DNA from: an uncultured Clostridia bacterium
Lineage (GTDB): Bacteria; Bacillota; Clostridia; Oscillospirales; Ruminococcaceae
Direction: 5' to 3'
Length of the DNA stretch: 8,807 nt
Assembly (NCBI GenBank): GCA_947624425.1
Contig: CANQKG010000047.1
Location: forward strand, 1-8,807
Made by a program: the position numbers and the translations under genes. Below the pieces are notes generated by a model that was given only the letters and a program-made list of their open reading frames with translations, was not told the origin of the DNA and ran no database searches. Shown piece by piece: positions 5,665 to 8,807 of this stretch (the first letter of the stretch is position 1; each line of letters begins with the position of its first letter).

Positions 5665-6671
5665 AGCCGCATATCCTCCATGTTTGTTTCTTGTTCTTCC
5701 TTCATGTTGAAATCTCTCCGCATATATTCCCCGAATGTCATGCTTTCTCCAAGAAAATTCGGCGACGAGTCATCATCGAAAGAAATATATCCGGCATCTC
5801 CAAAGTCTATCGGTTCTTTTGTAATAATTGTCCCCGCGTGATTTACAATCACCCGTGGTTCCACCGCTACAAAATCCCCCGAATCGCCATGCCGCAGATC
5901 GTATTTGTATAATCCTTCCGGCAGATCCTCCTGTGTGATCCGGTCGTTGCTGAACAACGCGGGGATACCGATCAGTTCGATCAGGTCATAGTTCTTCATT
6001 TCTATGTCGATATAGGCCGTTCCTGTGCTATTGAGAGCTAAGTCCAGATCCGCCGGTTCATATCCCCATAAATTCATGGCAAAATCCATAGCTGCTTTTC
6101 CCTCCGGAAAGTACTCATCAATGATTCTGCCGTCCAGAAACTTCCTTCTCCCACAGTTTGCGCCGATATCCTCGTCCGCCCACTCATGTTCAAAAGTGAT
6201 CTGCGGGTACATCTGCGCCAACTTTTCCAAAATTGGATGCGGCGCATCATATGCCGTCTGAAAGCGCAGTTCGTTTCTCTGTTCTTCCGCTGTATTTTCA
6301 CTCATACCGTAGGCGTTCCATTTTGTTCCCCAATGGACAATGCTCCATTCGTACCATGTGGGAGCGCCGTATTCGCGGATGTTTTCGTATGCCTGCTTCC
6401 CAAACTCCCATTCTTCCGGTGTAATGTCCGGATTTTGATCCAAATACTCCTTTTCACTTTCTGATTCCGATTTTAGGAAGTCCCGGTAGGCACTCAATCC
6501 CCGGTCAGTCGTGCTGCCGCATTCAATATGGAGTGACGGCGGCATAGGAATGATTTTTTCAAAATCCACGCTTCCGCGCCCATATTGATCATTTTTGACC
6601 GCTTCCAGAATTTCTTTTACTCTTTTTTCGTCCCCCTGCAATCGGACGATGTTCTGCACATGATTTGGCAT
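5661..6671 (-). CDS. DUF1281-like (YubB ferredoxin-like) and LPD28-like two-domain protein
   Basis: This is a 336-aa cytoplasmic protein. Residues 1-~165 (MPNHVQNIVRLQGDEKRVKE, FEKIIPMPPSL, YGAPTWYEWSIVHWGTKWNA) match the ferredoxin-like YubB/DUF1281 family, found on plasmids, phages and conjugative elements. Residues about 215-318 (AYIDIEMKNYDLIELIGIPA, LPEGLYKYDLRHGDSG, RVIVNHAGTIIT, FLGESMTFGEYM) resemble LPD28, a domain first described in large polyvalent proteins of mobile elements. LPD proteins are proposed to be delivered with DNA and to help establishment or block host defences; that role is not demonstrated for this one. The ATG at 6671 has AAGGAG seven to ten bases upstream. It follows the methyltransferase gene by 16 bp and is coupled to the next gene by an ATGA overlap. 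The first-domain call is firm; the LPD28 call is likely. Confidence 0.83.
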   Translation of the reverse strand: MPNHVQNIVRLQGDEKRVKEILEAVKNDQYGRGSVDFEKIIPMPPSLHIECGSTTDRGLSAYRDFLKSESESEKEYLDQNPDITPEEWEFGKQAYENIREYGAPTWYEWSIVHWGTKWNAYGMSENTAEEQRNELRFQTAYDAPHPILEKLAQMYPQITFEHEWADEDIGANCGRRKFLDGRIIDEYFPEGKAAMDFAMNLWGYEPADLDLALNSTGTAYIDIEMKNYDLIELIGIPALFSNDRITQEDLPEGLYKYDLRHGDSGDFVAVEPRVIVNHAGTIITKEPIDFGDAGYISFDDDSSPNFLGESMTFGEYMRRDFNMKEEQETNMEDMRL

Positions 6672-6687
6672 AACTGCACTCCTTCTT

Positions 6688-8217
6688 TCATTTTGTTATT
6701 TGTTGTCTTTTGGAAAGCGCCAGCGCAATCCCATGCAGGACATAGTCCACGCAGGGGATTGCCACGCTGTTGCCCAGCGCCTTGTACCGCGCGGCATCGG
6801 AACCAGCGGGAATGTCCGTCCAGCCGTCTGGAAAGCCTTGCAGCCGTTCACATTCCATCGGCGTTAAGCGCCGAATGAGACGGCAGGCATCTTTATCTGC
6901 TCCAGTCACAAGGTTTTCACTTCCACCGCCATGATCCCCGCCCTGCGCGCGTAATGTGGCGCAGCCTGACGCATAATTCCCGAACTGACTTTGCCCGAAA
7001 ACCTCTGCATCATCATCCACTCGCTGACGGCTGAAGACTGCATGATGGTCGGTAGCCGTAAGGGTATAGGCAATATCCTCTTGATAGCCCAAACCGTTGC
7101 CGCCGTTTTGCGGTTGGCGGTCAATGGTATTGCCGGCGATGCAAAGAACGGAGTCCTGTTCCACCAATGGGACATTGTTACCGCCCGTGCCGTATCGTGC
7201 GGACATGGTCGGAACCACCTCGTGCGGTCCGGTATATCTGGCGTCAATGCCATGATTTTCATAGACCAGCGGCTGATGATTGCTCATTTGAGAACAAAGT
7301 GTTCCTGCTATATTTTCAGAGCAATTCATAAAACTGCCGGGTCTCGCCTGTCGGCTCGGTCGGTGCTTCTCAGCCTGCGGCTGAGAGGTCTCCACTGGAG
7401 ACCCGCACCCTTGGTCGTTAAGGCATAGAATGCTCGGTACCATATTTGTTCCGCTTTCGGCGGCTTTCAGTGTGGGTGAGATTTCTTCCGAATAACCGAT
7501 CCCGCCTGCGGACGGAGCGGCTCCGGCACAGAACCCGGCAGCGATGAATGTCTGCTGCTTTACGCTGGGGTGCGCGCACAAAGCGCCCGCTACATCATGC
7601 AAATCTCTGATCTCATCTCGCTGGTTCGCCGCAAAAGCGGTAGGCTGTATGATTCCGTTGCGTCCGGTGGACATTCCGCAGTTGACGCCAAGCGTTGCCG
7701 CCACAGCGCCGGTCAAATCACCGTTGTAACCGTCAAAGCCCACTGTTGTGCCATTTGATTCCGCGCTTTTTCCGTCAGGCAAAGTGATCCCTGCCTGTAT
7801 TTCCAGCGCCCGTTTCAGCCGTTCGGGAAGCTCCTTGCCGCGTTCAGTCGCCCGGCGCAGAATGCCTCGACAGGCTTTCGGGGTCAAATAATATCTGTTC
7901 GGCACGGCTTCCTGCAAAATCTGCGACAAGGAAGATTCTCTTTCTTCTCTGGGGGACGCCCCAGTATTGAGCATCGAGGCATCGCCACGCCAAGGAGAAA
8001 GTATCTCCCAATACGATTCGCCCAGCAGATTCCCAGCGCCCGGTGTCAGGTCGAGGAATTGATACGGCAGGTATCGCAATTCGGGTGGTTTCTTCGAGAA
8101 CGATCCGGAAATCTTCGCCTTTCGGTTCTCCGCTGGAAAAGGCTCCGGGGACATTTTCCCACACCATGATTCTTGGTCGAACAGTGTAAGCTGTCCGTCC
8201 ACGCTGTAGTTCTGCAT
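6688..8217 (-). CDS. C5-cytosine methyltransferase, C-terminal part (specificity region, motifs IX-X)
   Basis: The 509-aa product carries the end of a C5 methyltransferase: RRLTPMECERLQGFPDGW (449-466, motif IX) and RYKALGNSVAIPC (477-489, motif X). It lacks the catalytic PCQ and ENV motifs, which lie in the upstream gene in another frame. Residues 9-13 are QLTLF, a sliding-clamp-type motif. Residues 97-140 (LSQILQEAVPNRYYLTPKAC, GILRRATERGKELPERLKRA) are a helical block that I recall from many phage/ICE proteins with this same start. The long middle (about 155-440) is a chain of degenerate GxGY-E-x-I-x-x-TL repeats, probably the target recognition region, interrupted by a 68-bp palindromic insert. 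AGGGAG seven bases before the ATG supports independent translation. It probably assembles with the upstream product, as known for the split enzyme M.AquI. Confidence 0.85.
   Translation of the reverse strand: MQNYSVDGQLTLFDQESWCGKMSPEPFPAENRKAKISGSFSKKPPELRYLPYQFLDLTPGAGNLLGESYWEILSPWRGDASMLNTGASPREERESSLSQILQEAVPNRYYLTPKACRGILRRATERGKELPERLKRALEIQAGITLPDGKSAESNGTTVGFDGYNGDLTGAVAATLGVNCGMSTGRNGIIQPTAFAANQRDEIRDLHDVAGALCAHPSVKQQTFIAAGFCAGAAPSAGGIGYSEEISPTLKAAESGTNMVPSILCLNDQGCGSPVETSQPQAEKHRPSRQARPGSFMNCSENIAGTLCSQMSNHQPLVYENHGIDARYTGPHEVVPTMSARYGTGGNNVPLVEQDSVLCIAGNTIDRQPQNGGNGLGYQEDIAYTLTATDHHAVFSRQRVDDDAEVFGQSQFGNYASGCATLRAQGGDHGGGSENLVTGADKDACRLIRRLTPMECERLQGFPDGWTDIPAGSDAARYKALGNSVAIPCVDYVLHGIALALSKRQQITK
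7338..7405. repeat. 68-bp palindromic element inside the methyltransferase gene
   Basis: The unit begins with CGGGTCTC (7338-7345) and ends with the complement GAGACCCG (7398-7405). Inside, CTCAGCC/GGCTGAG (7369-7375 and 7379-7385) and GGTCTCC/GGAGACC (7387-7393 and 7397-7403) form two adjacent perfect 7-bp hairpins with 3-nt loops. In the protein it encodes a basic, Pro/Ser/Gln-rich stretch (about residues 272-294) unlike the surrounding repeats. This suggests an in-frame insertion of a small dispersed element. Confidence 0.6.
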
Positions 8218-8548
8218 TTCTCATCTCCCTCACAATCCGGATTTGTTCCATAAAAAGGCCGGAGCGTTCTCCGGCAAGCCCGGCTCTCGCTCCGGCAACA
8301 GAAAGGTCTTGACACGGGCTGCCTCCGCAGATAATGTCCACCGGCGGCAGCTCTGCCCCTTTCAACTTCGTAATATCGCCCACATGAACCATATCGGGAA
8401 ATCGCAGCCGTGTCACCGCAATGGGGAAGGCTTCGATCTCGCTTGCCCATACGGGGACGATCCCATTATGCACCGCCGCCAGAGGAAAGCCGCCGATCCC
8501 ATCAAACAGGCTCCCCATCGTCAGCGATCTCTTGGAGGCACATTTCAC
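7844..8548 (-). CDS. C5-cytosine methyltransferase, N-terminal catalytic part
   Basis: This 234-aa product contains the SAM-binding and catalytic core of a DNA C5-cytosine methyltransferase. SLFDGIGGF (13-21) is motif I, SEIE (36-39) motif II, GDI (57-59) motif III, GGSPCQDLS (75-83) motif IV with nucleophile Cys79, ENVPG (131-135) motif VI, and QRRKRIFLVADF (200-211) motif VIII. It then stops at a TGA, before any target recognition domain or motifs IX-X; these are supplied by the overlapping downstream gene, offset by one base. The start is taken as GTG 8548, whose GTGA overlaps the stop of the DUF4314 gene. ATG 8518, giving MGSLFDGIGG, is a possible alternative. Single-chain C5 enzymes usually exceed 300 aa, so this piece alone should not be active. 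A +1 frameshift product is the other possibility. Confidence 0.88.
   Translation of the reverse strand: MKCASKRSLTMGSLFDGIGGFPLAAVHNGIVPVWASEIEAFPIAVTRLRFPDMVHVGDITKLKGAELPPVDIICGGSPCQDLSVAGARAGLAGERSGLFMEQIRIVREMRNAELQRGRTAYTVRPRIMVWENVPGAFSSGEPKGEDFRIVLEETTRIAIPAVSIPRPDTGRWESAGRIVLGDTFSLAWRCLDAQYWGVPQRRKRIFLVADFAGSRAEQILFDPESLSRHSAPGD
8225..8230 (-). promoter_or_regulatory. Internal ribosome site for the second methyltransferase gene
   Basis: AGGGAG on the minus strand lies inside the codons of the first methyltransferase gene, seven bases before the ATG at 8215-8217. It decides the start of the second gene and argues that the second protein is made by its own initiation, not only by frameshifting. 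Confidence 0.65.
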
Positions 8549-8807
8549 ATTCCCATGACCGGTTCGCTTCCTTCCTCACAAATATTCTCGGTTTGTTCCT
8601 CTGCCAGTTCCGCATCGGTCAACTTGCGGAAAGAGTCCTCGCCGGGACACATACCGAGGGAGCGACCGTTGTCGAAGGCACAATGTACCGTGCCGATATC
8701 ATCGACGAACCTGACCGTACCACGCATATTGTCCTCCACCGGTCGGGGATCGTCTCCCATGTGCAGAAGCAAAACCCTCGTTCCGGGCGGATAGGCTTCC
8801 TTGTAGT
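8545..8807 (-). CDS. DUF4314 protein, N-terminus cut by window edge
   Basis: The last 86 residues are present; the reading frame is open through the right edge (YKEAYPPGTRV...), so the true start lies outside. VLLLHMGDDPRPVEDNMRGT, VRFVDDIGTVHCAFDNGRSL and GEDSFRKL are the hallmark of DUF4314, a short beta-rich, SH3-like-looking family found in ICEs and phages of Firmicutes, with no known biochemical role. A TTG or ATG inside this segment should not be taken as the start, because conserved residues precede them. The tail is acidic (EEQTENICEEGSE). Its TGA overlaps the GTG of the methyltransferase gene (GTGA), indicating a shared transcript and coupled translation. Cytoplasmic, function unknown. 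Confidence 0.88.
   Translation of the reverse strand, partial: YKEAYPPGTRVLLLHMGDDPRPVEDNMRGTVRFVDDIGTVHCAFDNGRSLGMCPGEDSFRKLTDAELAEEQTENICEEGSEPVMGM

Noticed and set aside
8243..8794. Plus-strand reading frame of 183 codons
   Set aside because: It is antisense to the methyltransferase and DUF4314 genes, both clearly coding on the minus strand.
1..8807. CRISPR arrays, tRNA or rRNA genes, insertion sequences, origins
   Set aside because: No regularly spaced direct repeats, cloverleaf-like sequence, transposase or recombinase motif was seen on either strand.

Overview
This window looks like a stretch of the accessory/maintenance region of an integrative conjugative element (ICE, conjugative transposon) from a gut-type Clostridia (Oscillospiraceae/Lachnospiraceae-like) Firmicute. 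The basis is the gene content: SpoVG-like, YodL/DUF3846, DUF3849, DUF3789, DUF4314 and DUF1281/LPD28-type proteins, two orphan DNA methyltransferases, a small lipoprotein and a thioester-type surface adhesin. These travel together in such elements. Base composition is moderate to GC-rich, and Shine-Dalgarno sites are strong (AGGAGG, AAGGAG). No relaxase, VirB4/VirD4, integrase or attachment site lies inside the window, so the ICE assignment is inference from content. Family names come from recognition of the sequence; no database search was run.

All genes are on the minus strand, so they are read from high to low coordinates. First comes a DUF4314 gene cut by the right edge. Next is a C5-cytosine methyltransferase split over two genes that overlap by 374 bp in different frames. 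A tightly coupled block follows: DUF1281-like/LPD28 protein, two unrecognised proteins and a 46-aa DUF3789-type membrane peptide, joined by ATGA/GTGA stop-start overlaps. An intergenic gap of about 80 bp holds a terminator-like hairpin interleaved with a second perfect inverted repeat. After it come a Dam-like (D12 class) adenine methyltransferase, a Cys-rich protein with an AbrB-like N-terminus, a classical SpoVT-AbrB regulator, a DUF3849 protein, a YodL/DUF3846 protein and a SpoVG-like protein. A gap with a candidate promoter leads to a lipoprotein. A hairpin separates that from a surface adhesin whose N-terminus alone is present, running off the left edge.

The methyltransferases probably protect or mark the element's DNA during and after transfer; no restriction partner is visible. 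Both carry a QLTLF pentapeptide, which matches the bacterial sliding-clamp binding consensus and suggests coupling to replication. The AbrB-type and SpoVG-type proteins are plausible regulators. The lipoprotein and adhesin are surface proteins that may act in cell contact during conjugation. The points most worth a second look are the dual-coded split methyltransferase, the clamp-motif pair, the short palindromic insert inside the methyltransferase specificity region, the interleaved inverted repeats upstream of the dam-like gene, and the tandem AbrB-fold pair with a metal-ligand-like Cys repeat.
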